This document shows, in pieces, positions 43,129 to 51,938 of a stretch of DNA of 64,000 bases. The translations under genes and the position numbers were made by a program. The stretch is taken from positions 51,987 to 115,986 of the forward strand of contig NZ_JROO01000042.1 of assembly GCF_000826685.1 (NCBI RefSeq), in the 5' to 3' direction. The notes under the pieces are model-generated. The model did no database searches. It saw only the letters and a list, made by a program, of their open reading frames with translations, and was not told where the DNA came from. The first letter of the stretch is position 1, and the number at the start of each line of letters is the position of its first letter. Origin of the DNA: Streptomonospora alba. GTDB taxonomy: Bacteria > Actinomycetota > Actinomycetes > Streptosporangiales > Streptosporangiaceae.

Positions 43129-44073
43129 TCACTTCCCGCTCATTCGGACGCTGGCGTGTCCGGCGTCTTTCAAGGTCGGCCGGGTCAGCAACTGATCGAG
43201 CAGGCACCACACACGCCCCGACGCGAAGGTCCCTTTCGTTGAGATCTCCGGGATGGGGATATCCGGCCCGAGGTGGTAGACGATGTGCGGTCCAGGCGCT
43301 TCTTCCTCTGTGATCGCCGGGCATCGGGTTCGCAGATCCGCCACCACCTCACAGCTCTGTACACGGTTCACCTGCCGGACCTTGCCGTCCCAGCGGAAGC
43401 ACAGGAAGTTCGGCGGCAGCTTCGGCCAGCTGTTGTTGCCGCCGTAGGGATGGAAGTAGACGCGCTTGTCAGTCACGTACTCCTGAAAACCGACTCCTCC
43501 GACCCCGTCATTCGACACGACGACGCAATACACCCACTGGTCCTCCACCGGACGACGGGACGTTACCGACCCCATGTACGTCTCCAACTCCTCGAGCCAC
43601 ACTCGTTCACGGCCGCGGCACCCGTCCTTGGCATCACGAACGCAGTGTCTGATTCCGTCCCAGGAAACGTGGACGACCGGAACATCGTCGACGGACTCGG
43701 GCAGCTGCTCTTTCGCCCAATCCTGCGACGAGTCCGAGAGACTGACGAGGCGCTTCGACACGAACCCTGCGAACCGGTCCGCATACTTGCCCAGCTGAGC
43801 CTCGCCGGGCACGAGCCAGCCCTGCTTGGCCTCGATGACCACCTTCGCTGCAGGCGCTGTCAGCTCGATGTCGGTTCGGCCTTGGGCATCCGCCTGTTCC
43901 AACGCCACACTCACGTCCTCCGCCTCGGCGTCTATCGAAAGCTGCGACAGCAGCGACTCCATCAATCGAGGCGAGGATGCGAGGGCCCAACCCAGCGCCG
44001 CTGTGAGGTCGACCTCGTTACGGCCGAGCAGATCGAACACCGATACTGCCTCACGCCCGTATCGAGTAAGCAT
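43129..44073 (-). CDS. PD-(D/E)XK-type nuclease candidate
   Basis: A 314-residue protein. I read a PD-(D/E)XK core: Glu20 (GRNEVDLTAALGWAL), Asp68 (GRTDIELTAPA) and Glu81-Ala-Lys83 (KVVIEAKQGW), followed by AQLGKYADRF where several of these nucleases have a conserved Gln. The remaining 200 residues include a basic, Trp-rich domain of unknown type and a closing region. Codons use more A/T than neighbours, hinting at horizontal origin. It is not paired with a DNA methyltransferase. Role (defence, DNA repair or other) is unproven. ATG 44073 follows GGGGGTGCGA. Confidence 0.65.
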   Translation of the reverse strand: MLTRYGREAVSVFDLLGRNEVDLTAALGWALASSPRLMESLLSQLSIDAEAEDVSVALEQADAQGRTDIELTAPAAKVVIEAKQGWLVPGEAQLGKYADRFAGFVSKRLVSLSDSSQDWAKEQLPESVDDVPVVHVSWDGIRHCVRDAKDGCRGRERVWLEELETYMGSVTSRRPVEDQWVYCVVVSNDGVGGVGFQEYVTDKRVYFHPYGGNNSWPKLPPNFLCFRWDGKVRQVNRVQSCEVVADLRTRCPAITEEEAPGPHIVYHLGPDIPIPEISTKGTFASGRVWCLLDQLLTRPTLKDAGHASVRMSGK

Positions 44074-44143
44074 TCGCACCCCCGGGGCCCTGTGTGGCGA
44101 ACGGATCGGAACGCGCCCCAACAATGGCGCGCAGCGGCGCTGG

Positions 44144-45004
44144 TTACAACCGGGCGTCGGAGCGCGCGGCCTCGTGGTCGGTGTCCTCGGCACCGTTCCC
44201 GTCGGGTGCGGCGGAGGCCGGCTCGGCTCCCGCTTCCGTGTTCGGCTGCGGGGGCTCCTCGTCGTCGCGGGCGTCGGCGATCTCGCGGCGCATCAGGAAG
44301 ATCCATCCGCCCACGGCGATCCCGGTGAACACCCACCACTGCACCGCATAGGAGAGGTTCATGCCCGTGTTCGCCTCGGGCGCCGGGACCTGCTCGGGCG
44401 GGTCGGTGCCCTCAGGGCGCTGCTCGGTGAGCTCGGCGTAGCCGCCGTAGACGGGGTAAGGCAGATTCGCGGCGATCCTGTCGACGTCGACGATCATGAT
44501 CTGACCCTCGGGCAGACCGTCGCGCACCCGGATTCCGGTGCTCTCCTCGGTCTCGCTGAACCTCAGTCGGCCGGTGGCCGTGACCCGGCCCTCGGGCGGC
44601 GGCGGCACGTCCGGCCGACTGGTGGCCGTCGGCGGCTGCTCGATCCATCCGCGGTTGACCAGCAGGGCGGTGCCGTCCGCGGTGACCAGGGGAGTCAGCA
44701 CGTGCAGTCCCACTCCGCGGGAGCCGTCGCGGTTGCGTACCAGCAGTTCGTGCTCGGCGTCGTAGTGCCCGGTCGCGGTGACCCGCCGCCACTGCTCGTC
44801 GGCCGATACGTCCTCGCCCGGAGCGGTGAGCCGCCCGACCGGGACGGGGTCGGCCGCCATGTTCGCCTCTTGCCGGGCGACCTCCGCGGACTTGTCCTCC
44901 CAGCGGTCCAGCTGCCAGAAACCCAGCCAGATGAAGGAGGGCACGATCAGCGCCACCAGCGCGTGGAACGCCAGCATGCGCGGAGACAGCAGGACACGGA
45001 GCAC
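44144..45004 (-). CDS. SURF1 family protein (second copy)
   Basis: A 286-residue SURF1 with N-terminal helix FIWLGFWQLDRWEDK, the extracytoplasmic domain (LHVLTPLVTADGTALLVNRGWIE, the SURF1 GWxP-like block), and C-terminal helix LSYAVQWWVFTGIAVGGWIF, then an acidic tail. Closer to canonical SURF1 than the copy at 27191. GTG 45004 has a TATAGC element only about 9 nt upstream, so its mRNA may be leaderless. Confidence 0.92.
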   Translation of the reverse strand: MLRVLLSPRMLAFHALVALIVPSFIWLGFWQLDRWEDKSAEVARQEANMAADPVPVGRLTAPGEDVSADEQWRRVTATGHYDAEHELLVRNRDGSRGVGLHVLTPLVTADGTALLVNRGWIEQPPTATSRPDVPPPPEGRVTATGRLRFSETEESTGIRVRDGLPEGQIMIVDVDRIAANLPYPVYGGYAELTEQRPEGTDPPEQVPAPEANTGMNLSYAVQWWVFTGIAVGGWIFLMRREIADARDDEEPPQPNTEAGAEPASAAPDGNGAEDTDHEAARSDARL

Positions 45005-45122
45005 GTTTTCGAGGCTATAGGAGACACGGGCTCCGCAGTCATCGGGTCGGCGTTTCCGACCTGCCCGAACACGCCTGCGGGGCGCCGCCCGCCCGGTCCG
45101 GAGGCCGGGCGCCGAAACGCGC

Positions 45123-45166
45123 AGGCGCCGCGCCGCAGGTCCGTTCGGACCCCGGGCGCGGCGCCT
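45123..45166 (-). terminator. Two-tier hairpin after the chaplin gene
   Basis: An outer 12 bp stem (45123-45134 with 45155-45166), a 3x3 internal loop, an inner 5 bp stem and a GTTC tetraloop. It lies 36 nt past the chaplin stop codon. Confidence 0.85.
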
Positions 45167-45201
45167 GGCCGGGCGGGCGGTGCGCGGCGCACTGCCGGGT
45201 G

Positions 45202-46299
45202 CTACTCCTCGGCGCCGGCGGCGTCCTCGGTGCCGACCGCGGCGGCCTTGCGGCGGCGGCTGATGACCATCGCGGCGCCACCGCCGCCGACGGCGGCCAC
45301 GGCGGCGGCGACCAGGCCGCCCAGAGCCGGGCCGGTCACCGGCAGCCCGCCGGACGCGTCGGTGTCGTCGCCCTCGGGCGCGGGCTTGGTGTCCGGGGTG
45401 CTGTCGCCGCTGGGCTGCGGGGAGGGCTCGGGGGAGGGCGTCTTGTCGCCGTCACCGGGGCCGTCCTCGCCGGGGTCCTTCGGGTCGTCGGTCTCGTCGT
45501 CGCCCTCCGGCGGCTCCGTCTCCTTGCCGGAGTCGTCACCGGGGTCCTCGCCGCCGTCGTCCTCGGAGATCTTCTCCAGGCACTCGGCCTTGGCGACGCC
45601 CAGCACCGAGACCGCGTTGCCGCAGATGTCGACCGCGGCGTCGACGGGGACGTTGACCTGGTTGCCCGAGGCGACGCCGCCCGAGCCGTCGGTCTGCGGA
45701 GAGTCCTCGCCCTCGTCGCCGGCCGACTCCTGGATGACGTTCACCACGGTGGTGCACTCGGCCTTCGATGCGCCCAGCACCGCGACCGAGTTGCCGCACA
45801 CGTCCAGAGCGATGTCCACGGGGATGTTGATCTGGTTGCCCGAGGCGACGCCGCCCGAGCCGTCGGTCTGCGGAGAGTCACCGTCCTCGGACTTGTCGAC
45901 CAGCTTCTTCACCACGGTGGTGCAGTCCGATTCGGCGACACCGCCGATGGCGGCGGAGTTGCCGCACACGTCCAGAGCGGCGTCGACGGGGATGTTGATC
46001 TGGTTGCCCGAGGCGACGCCGCCCGAGCCGTCGGTCTGCGGAGAGTCCTCGCCCTCGTCGCTCGACGCGTAGAGCACCTCGGCCACGCGGGTGCAGTCGG
46101 CCTGCGAGATTCCCAGGACGGACAGGGCGTTGCCGCACAGCTCGGCCTTGACGTCGGCAGGCACGTTGAGCTGGTTGCCGGAGCCGATCCCGCCCGAGCC
46201 GTCGCTCTCAGGTCCGGCGAACGCGGTCGCCGGTGCGGCGCCGACCAGACCGGCGGCCAGCAGCGAGGCGGACAGGGACGTGTAGAAACGCTTGCGCAT
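45202..46299 (-). CDS. Chaplin-type surface protein with four repeats and LPVTG sorting signal
   Basis: A 365-residue secreted protein. A signal peptide (MRKRFYTSLSASLLAAGLVG, cleavage near AFA-GP) is followed by four chaplin domains, each about 40 residues with GSGNQ-NVP or NIPVD, a central CGN and a second Cys: roughly residues 34-75, 92-133, 150-191 and 210-250. An acidic Pro/Asp/Glu stalk follows, then the sortase motif LPVTG, a hydrophobic helix and RRRKAAA. Streptomyces ChpA-C carry two chaplin domains and a sortase signal, so four repeats is unusual. Chaplins assemble into amyloid-like films that let aerial hyphae leave water. ATG 46299. Confidence 0.9.
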   Translation of the reverse strand: MRKRFYTSLSASLLAAGLVGAAPATAFAGPESDGSGGIGSGNQLNVPADVKAELCGNALSVLGISQADCTRVAEVLYASSDEGEDSPQTDGSGGVASGNQINIPVDAALDVCGNSAAIGGVAESDCTTVVKKLVDKSEDGDSPQTDGSGGVASGNQINIPVDIALDVCGNSVAVLGASKAECTTVVNVIQESAGDEGEDSPQTDGSGGVASGNQVNVPVDAAVDICGNAVSVLGVAKAECLEKISEDDGGEDPGDDSGKETEPPEGDDETDDPKDPGEDGPGDGDKTPSPEPSPQPSGDSTPDTKPAPEGDDTDASGGLPVTGPALGGLVAAAVAAVGGGGAAMVISRRRKAAAVGTEDAAGAEE

Positions 46300-47022
46300 G
46301 TTCAGGCATGACCTTTCGCAGACGCGAACACGGCATGTGTTCGTTCGGAGGCGAGGCGTCACCTAAGGCGGGGTAGTGATCCGTCGCCCCGAGGGGGACA
46401 ACAGGGTGGTCGGCGCCATCCGTGATGGCGCGGGAAGCACGGATTCGGTGCGCCCGCGCGTCGATGACAACCGAACGGCGACGCCCCGGTAATAGCCGGA
46501 GCGGGTTTCCTTGCGCCGTTGATCACCAACGCTAACAGCTTCCCGCCGAACGGCAGGGCTTTTTCCTAGAAAAAGGGCGATAACAGAAATCGGTGAGTAC
46601 ACCATCAGCTACACGTCGAAGTAACACCTGATCTGCACGCCCTGAACCTGGACTTGGGGACGGCCGATAAGCACGGAGGTACGGAGGAGCGAGCCGTCGC
46701 GACCACCCGAAAAACACCCGAAACCGCCCGATTCCAGTCGACTCGGAATGCACGCGGCACACGGCCGCCAGCACGGACAACACACACCAGACGGCAATCC
46801 GATCGCCGGAAAACCGCAATCCGACTTTTGCCCTGACCGCCCTTGAAAGCCGAGAAAGGGGACGAGCTACGCAAAGCTCGTTGAATAAGACATACCGCGT
46901 GGGTCGGCGGCAGGTCGGCGCACGCGCTTCGGCACCCTCCTCTCGCACCTCCAGGCCTCCCCGGCGCACTCCGGAACTCCGGAACTCCGAAGCCCCCGCA
47001 CGAACGCCCCGGACAGCACAAA
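46300..47022. other. Long AT-richer region upstream of the chaplin gene
   Basis: About 720 nt with no convincing gene between the chaplin start and the catalase terminator. It includes a short hairpin CTTTTTC-CTA-GAAAAAG (46559-46575) and generally lower GC than coding DNA. It probably carries a long, developmentally controlled promoter. Minus-strand frames of 80-165 codons here have no recognisable fold. Confidence 0.5.
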
Positions 47023-47074
47023 GCCCCGGGCGCGACCCCGGTACCCGGAGGTACCGCGGGATCGCGCCCGGGGC
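47023..47074 (-). terminator. Terminator of the catalase gene
   Basis: GCCCCGGGCGCGA (47023-47035) pairs with TCGCGCCCGGGGC (47062-47074), with an inner GGTACC/GGTACC pairing inside the loop. Confidence 0.8.
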
Positions 47075-47146
47075 GGTACGCCGCGGGAACCGGTGGACTC
47101 ACCGGCCCCCGCGGCGTTCAGCGCTGCGGCTTGCGCGGTGCGGAGC

Positions 47147-48592
47147 TCAGGCCTGCACGCCCAGGCCCTTGGCCACGCCGGCGCCCAGGTCGGGGTGGAC
47201 GTTGGTCCAGTACTCGACCACGCGCTTCTTCATGTCGCCGGTGACCTCGGGAGCCGAGGCGTGCCCGACGATGTTGCCGACCATGTTGGCCCGCTCGGAC
47301 TCGCTGAGGACCTTCTCCCAGAGCGCACGGGCCTGGCTGAAGTCGTCGTCCTCCTTGTGCAGCTCGTAGGCCGAGCGCATGATCTCGCCGGAGACGTGAT
47401 AACCCTCGTCCTCGTAGAGCTCGTTGGCCGAGACGGCCCCGCCCATGGTGTTGGGCGCGTAGACCGGGTCGGCGTTGTTGGCGTAGGCCATCGGCCCGTC
47501 GAAGTTGTAGCTGCGGGTCTGGACCTTGGGCTGGTTGACCGGCAGCTGCAGGTAGTTGGGACCGATGCGGTAGCGGTGGGTGTCCGGGTAGGAGAACAGC
47601 CGGCCCTGGAGCATCTTGTCCGGGCTGCCGCCGATGCCGGGCACCAGGTTGGAGGGCTCGAACGCCGCCTGCTCGATCTCGGCGAAGTAGTTCGAGGGGT
47701 TCCGGTTCAGCGTGAACTTCCCGATGGTGATCTCGGGGTAGTCGGAGTGCGGCCACACCTTGGTGAGGTCGAACGGGTTGAACCGGTAGTTCACCGCGTC
47801 CTCGAAGGGCATGATCTGGACCTTGACGGTCCAGGACGGGTAGTCGCCCTGCTCGATCGCCTGCCACAGGTCGCGGCGGTGGGCGTCGGCGTCGCCCTCC
47901 ATCGCCTTGGCCTCGTCGGCGGTGAGGTTCTCGACGCCCTGGTCGGTCTTGAAGTGGTACTTGACCCAGAACTTCTCGCCGTCGGCGTTGTACCAGAGGA
48001 AGGTGTGGCTGCCGAACCCGTGCATGTGGCGCCAGGTCTTAGGCGTGCCGCGGTCGGTCATCAGGAACGACACCTGGTGGGCCGACTCGGGGTTCAGCGT
48101 CCAGAAGTCCCACTGCATGTTGTGGTCGCGCAGCTGGTTGTCCGCGCGGCGCTTCTGCGAGTGGATGAAGTCGGAGAACTTCGAGGGGTCGCGGATGAAG
48201 AAGATCGGCGTGTTGTTGCCGACCAGGTCGTAGTTGCCGTGCTCGGTGTAGAACTTCAGCGAGAAGCCGCGCGGGTCGCGGGCGGTGTCGGCGCTGCCCA
48301 GCTCGCCGGCCACGGTCGAGAACCGGATGAGCAGCGGGGTCTTCTTCCCCTTCTGGAAGAGGTCCGCCTTGGTGTACCGGCTGACGTCCTCGGTGATCTC
48401 CATCTCGCCGAAGGCGCCGCCGCCCTTTGCGTGGACGACGCGCTCGGGCACGCGCTCGCGGTTGAAGTGGGCCATCTTCTGGATCAGGAAGTGGTCCTGG
48501 AGCAGCAGCGGCCCGTTGGGGCCTACCGACTGCGACAAACCATCGCTGGGCGCCGGGTGGCCGGCGTCGTCCGTGCTGTAGGGAACGCTCAC
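47147..48592 (-). CDS. katA: Monofunctional heme catalase (small subunit, clade 3 type)
   Basis: A 481-residue catalase. The distal His54 lies in ERVVHAKGGGAFGEME, Asn in NYDLVGNNTPIFFIRDP, and the proximal Tyr in RLFSYPDTHRYRIG. Length and the absence of a C-terminal domain place it among small-subunit catalases. It destroys hydrogen peroxide in the cytoplasm. GTG 48592 follows AAAGG. Its regulator, a Fur-family protein, is coded 100 nt upstream on the same strand. Confidence 0.96.
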   Translation of the reverse strand: MSVPYSTDDAGHPAPSDGLSQSVGPNGPLLLQDHFLIQKMAHFNRERVPERVVHAKGGGAFGEMEITEDVSRYTKADLFQKGKKTPLLIRFSTVAGELGSADTARDPRGFSLKFYTEHGNYDLVGNNTPIFFIRDPSKFSDFIHSQKRRADNQLRDHNMQWDFWTLNPESAHQVSFLMTDRGTPKTWRHMHGFGSHTFLWYNADGEKFWVKYHFKTDQGVENLTADEAKAMEGDADAHRRDLWQAIEQGDYPSWTVKVQIMPFEDAVNYRFNPFDLTKVWPHSDYPEITIGKFTLNRNPSNYFAEIEQAAFEPSNLVPGIGGSPDKMLQGRLFSYPDTHRYRIGPNYLQLPVNQPKVQTRSYNFDGPMAYANNADPVYAPNTMGGAVSANELYEDEGYHVSGEIMRSAYELHKEDDDFSQARALWEKVLSESERANMVGNIVGHASAPEVTGDMKKRVVEYWTNVHPDLGAGVAKGLGVQA

Positions 48593-48692
48593 TGCTCGCA
48601 CCTTTCGGAAATGCTTGATGAGGCCTCGAATAACGGCACTGGGCCGGGGCAGGCGGTGCCCTCGCGGCAGCCGCCGACCCGGCGGAGCGGGG

Positions 48693-49154
48693 TCAGTCCT
48701 CGCTCTTCGTCCGCGCGGGCTGTCCGCTTCCGGATCCCGCCGGCTGTGCCTGGCATTGCGGACAGACGCCCCAGAACACCACCTCGGCCTCGTCGATCGC
48801 GTAGCCGTGCGTGTTCGACGGCTCCACGCAGGGAGCCTCACCGACCACGCAGTCGATGTCGGCGACCTCGCCGCAGGAACGGCAGACCAGGTGGTGGTGG
48901 TTGTCTCCGACCCGGGATTCGAAGCGAGCGGGCGAGCCCGCGGGCTCGATCCGCCGGAGCAGGCCGGCTCGGGTCAGCGCGTGCAGCGCGTCGTAGACCC
49001 CCTGGGTCGAGACGTGGCCGAGTGAGCCTCGCACACCGCGCGCAATGCGTTCGGCGTCGAGGTGATTGCCGGTTCGGACCTGCTCCAGTATTGCCACTCG
49101 TGCCGCGGTGACCCGGAGCCCGGCCGAACGGAGATCGTCGGCGACGTTGTCCAT
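48693..49154 (-). CDS. furA: Fur family regulator (FurA/CatR type)
   Basis: A 153-residue Fur protein with the winged helix at 5-80 (VTAARVAILEQVRTGNHL; VSTQGVYDALHALTRAGLL), the regulatory site HHHLVCRSC and structural zinc Cys91-x2-Cys94 and Cys131-x2-Cys134. Adjacent to catalase, it matches the peroxide-sensing FurA/CatR group of actinobacteria that represses catalase-peroxidase or catalase genes. A candidate box lies just upstream. ATG 49154. Confidence 0.93.
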   Translation of the reverse strand: MDNVADDLRSAGLRVTAARVAILEQVRTGNHLDAERIARGVRGSLGHVSTQGVYDALHALTRAGLLRRIEPAGSPARFESRVGDNHHHLVCRSCGEVADIDCVVGEAPCVEPSNTHGYAIDEAEVVFWGVCPQCQAQPAGSGSGQPARTKSED

Positions 49155-49175
49155 GCCATCACTCTAGGGCACAAA

Positions 49176-49191
49176 CTGGAATGATTCAAGA
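49176..49191. promoter_or_regulatory. FurA/CatR-like box
   Basis: CTGGAATGATTCAAGA; its reverse complement TCTTGAATCATTCCAG is the motif described upstream of furA genes in mycobacteria and of catR in Streptomyces (recalled). It lies 22 nt before the fur start codon, over the likely promoter, so fur and catalase would be self-repressed. Confidence 0.75.
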
Positions 49192-49480
49192 AAACGAAGG
49201 AGTCAAGTAAGCTTCGTCGATCCCTCTTGGCCATCTGATGACCTGGAGTTTCCCTTCGCTTCAGGCGCCCGTCCAGCGAAGCCCGAACACACGCAACCAC
49301 CATCCCGACACAAGGAGTAGCGAACCGACGCGCGCGGCAACTATCACCGCGGCGATCGCGCCCCGTATCCTCTCCTTGGCTCCATTCTCCGGAAACCGGG
49401 AATCGGCCTGCGGTCGCGCCCGCTCCGTGACGGCACCCCCGCCCCCGCACACTGCAGCTGCCTCCTACTTGGAGCTTCCG

Positions 49481-50656
49481 ATGTCCAACGACGCTTCGGC
49501 CCCCGTTCCCCCGATCCTCGCCTCGGTGCGCACCGGTGCCGCCATGGCCGCCCTCGCACTGCTGCTGGCCGCCTGCTCAGGCGGGGCCGACGAATCCGAC
49601 GGCTCCGGCCAGGCCGCGGGCGACGACCGCCCCTCGCCGGAGGCTTCGCCTTCCCCCGAGGAAACCGAAAAGAGCGCGCCCATCACCGTCGCCATCGGCG
49701 GCGACGTGCACTTCGAAGGCGAACTGCGGCAGCGCCTGGACGCCGACCCCTCCACCGCGCTCGGAGAGATCTCCCAGACGCTTTCGGCGGCCGACCTGTC
49801 GATCGTCAATCTCGAAACCGCTGTCACCGACGGCGGTACGCGCGCCCCCGGCAAGCAGTTCGTGTTCCGCGCCCCCTCCACCACATTCACCGCACTCGAC
49901 TCGGCCGGCGTCGACGTCGCCACGGTCGCCAACAACCACGGCATGGACTACGGCACCGACGGCCTGCAGGACACCCTGGCCAACGCGGAGGAGGCGGACT
50001 TCCCCATCGTGGGCGCCGGCGAGAACGCCGAGGAGGCCTACGCACCGCACGTCTTCGACACCGAAGGCGGCAAGGTGGCGGTCATCGGCGCCGCCGACGT
50101 CCTCGACGACCACCTCATCTCCGCCTGGACCGCCGGTCCCGGCAAGCCCGGCCTCGCCTCGGCCAAGAACGAGATGCAGAGCCGACTGGTCGAGGCGGTC
50201 TCGGCGGCGGCCGAGGAAGCCGACACCGTCATCACCTACCTGCACTGGGGCCTGGAAGGCGACCACTGCCCCAAGCCGCACGCGCCCGGGCTGGCCCAGG
50301 CCCTGGTCGACGCCGGCTCCGACGCCGTGGTCGGCGGGCACGCCCACGTCCTCTCCCCGGGCGGCTACCTGGGTGATTCCTACGTCCACTACGGCCTGGG
50401 CAACTTCGCCTTCTACAACTACAGCGGCCCCACGGCTGAGACGGGCGTCCTCAACCTCACCTTCCAGGACGGCGAGGTGGTCGACGACGAGTGGAAGCCC
50501 GGGCAGATCCAGGGCGGCGTGCCCGTGCTCTACGAGGGCACCGCCGCCGAGAACGCCAGCGCCACATGGGAGTCCTACCGGACCGAATGCGCCGTGGGAC
50601 TCAGCCCGAGTCCCGAGGGCCAGGAAGGCGAGGAGGAGCCGGTCGAGGCCGGCTGA
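49481..50656 (+). CDS. CapA family lipoprotein (poly-gamma-glutamate synthesis-like)
   Basis: A 391-residue secreted metallophosphoesterase-like protein. Signal with lipobox LLLAACSGG (Cys about 29), then a Ser/Glu/Pro-rich linker, and the PGA_cap domain: TVAIGGDVHFEG, VNLETAVTDGG, VATVANNHGMDYG and VVGGHAHVLSPGGY. Similar proteins act on poly-gamma-glutamate capsule or cell-wall polymers; no capBC genes are near, so polymer is unknown. ATG 49481 follows GGAG. Confidence 0.9.
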   Translation: MSNDASAPVPPILASVRTGAAMAALALLLAACSGGADESDGSGQAAGDDRPSPEASPSPEETEKSAPITVAIGGDVHFEGELRQRLDADPSTALGEISQTLSAADLSIVNLETAVTDGGTRAPGKQFVFRAPSTTFTALDSAGVDVATVANNHGMDYGTDGLQDTLANAEEADFPIVGAGENAEEAYAPHVFDTEGGKVAVIGAADVLDDHLISAWTAGPGKPGLASAKNEMQSRLVEAVSAAAEEADTVITYLHWGLEGDHCPKPHAPGLAQALVDAGSDAVVGGHAHVLSPGGYLGDSYVHYGLGNFAFYNYSGPTAETGVLNLTFQDGEVVDDEWKPGQIQGGVPVLYEGTAAENASATWESYRTECAVGLSPSPEGQEGEEEPVEAG

Positions 50657-50674
50657 CCGGAACCGTCCTCCGGC

Positions 50675-50709
50675 CCGGCCGCCGGAGCCGCGACGGCTCC
50701 GGCGGCCGG
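50675..50709. terminator. 15-bp hairpin between capA and adenosine deaminase genes
   Basis: Bases 50675-50689 pair perfectly with 50695-50709 around a 5 nt loop, between convergent genes. Confidence 0.85.
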
Positions 50710-50728
50710 ATGCGCCGCCCGAGCCGCC

Positions 50729-51766
50729 CTAAGGCTGGTGCGCGTGCCCGGCCAGCACTGTGTCGATCTCCGCGATCAGCACCCGCTTCGCGGAGTCCTC
50801 CAGGAAGGACGCCGCCACACCGTTGCGGGCCAGGGCCGCCAGACCCGGCGCACCGAGTCCCAGTTGGGCGGCAGTGCGGTACTCGTTGGTCAGGTCGGTA
50901 CCGAACATCGGCGGGTCGTCGCTGTTCAGCGTCACCGCCAGCCCGGCCTCGACCATCAGCGGCAGCGGGTGGTCCCAGACCTGGGCGACGGCTCCGGTGC
51001 GCAGATTGGAGGTCGGCGAGACGTCCAACGGGATCTGCTCTTCCCGGAGGCGGGCCACCAGTTCAGGGTCGCGCATGCTGTCGATGCCGTGGCCGATCCG
51101 CTCGGCCCCCAGCAGGTCCAGCGCCTCGCGCACACGCTCGGGCCCGCCGTTCTCGCCGGCATGGGGCAGGCTGTGCAGCCCGGCCGCGCGGGCGCGGTCG
51201 AACAGCTCGGCCATCGGTCCGAGGGGGACCTCCACACCGCCCACACCGAACCCCACGACACTGTCGGGCCCTTCGGCCAGCACCGCGTCGAGGGCCTGCT
51301 CGCCGGTGTGCACGCCGTAGTCGCCGGGAAAGTCGGGGACCCAGCGCAGCCGGACCCCATGCCTGCGCTCGGCCTCGGTGCGGGCCGCCTCGATCCCGTT
51401 GAAGACCGTGCGTGCGGACACGCCCCGCATCAGATGGGCGTAGAGGCTGACGTGCACCTCGGCGTAGCGCACGTTCTGCGCGGCCAGGCGCGCGGCCACG
51501 TCGGAGGCCAGTAGGGCGAAGTCCTCCTCGTCGACCAGCGTGTGCACCGAAGCCAGATAGACCTCGATGAAGTGCGCGAAGTCGCGGAAGACGTACCACT
51601 CGCGGACCTCCTCCAGCGATCCGGGAACATCGGCGACACCGTGCTTGCGGGCAAGCTCCAGCAGCGTGGCCGGCTGCATCGAGCCCTCCAGGTGCACGTG
51701 CAGCTCGACCTTGGGAAGTTCGTGGATGAACGCCTCGACGTCGGAGGCGAGTTTGGGGAGCTCCAT
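50729..51766 (-). CDS. add: Adenosine deaminase
   Basis: A 345-residue zinc deaminase: metal site HVHLEGSM near residue 18, LHSLPHAGENGGPE with catalytic His-Ala-Gly-Glu, ERIGHGIDS and VTLNSDDPPMFG with the zinc Asp pair. It converts (deoxy)adenosine to (deoxy)inosine in purine salvage. ATG 51766 is used; a TTG at 51802 in frame gives a longer, less plausible protein. No obvious Shine-Dalgarno. Confidence 0.95.
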   Translation of the reverse strand: MELPKLASDVEAFIHELPKVELHVHLEGSMQPATLLELARKHGVADVPGSLEEVREWYVFRDFAHFIEVYLASVHTLVDEEDFALLASDVAARLAAQNVRYAEVHVSLYAHLMRGVSARTVFNGIEAARTEAERRHGVRLRWVPDFPGDYGVHTGEQALDAVLAEGPDSVVGFGVGGVEVPLGPMAELFDRARAAGLHSLPHAGENGGPERVREALDLLGAERIGHGIDSMRDPELVARLREEQIPLDVSPTSNLRTGAVAQVWDHPLPLMVEAGLAVTLNSDDPPMFGTDLTNEYRTAAQLGLGAPGLAALARNGVAASFLEDSAKRVLIAEIDTVLAGHAHQP

Positions 51767-51938
51767 TCGGGTGACGCTACTCAGCCGCAGGCTCCGCTCC
51801 AAGCGTGGCGCCCCCCGTTCGGCGCCGATCCGTCACATCAGTCGGCGTGGCCGTATGCGGTCAGATCGGCGATCACGGTCGCGACGTCGGCATTCAATGG
51901 GAACCGTGCGAACACGGGGCAGAGTCAAAGGGGGCGTG

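Noticed and set aside
42134..44073. Restriction-modification system made of nuclease candidate and neighbouring methyltransferase
   Set aside because: The methyltransferase has small-molecule motifs and no DNA methyltransferase catalytic motif (DPPY/NPPY or PC), so pairing is not supported.
46532..46969. 145-codon minus-strand frame upstream of the chaplin gene
   Set aside because: Arg/Ser-rich translation without hydrophobic core or motif; more likely promoter DNA.
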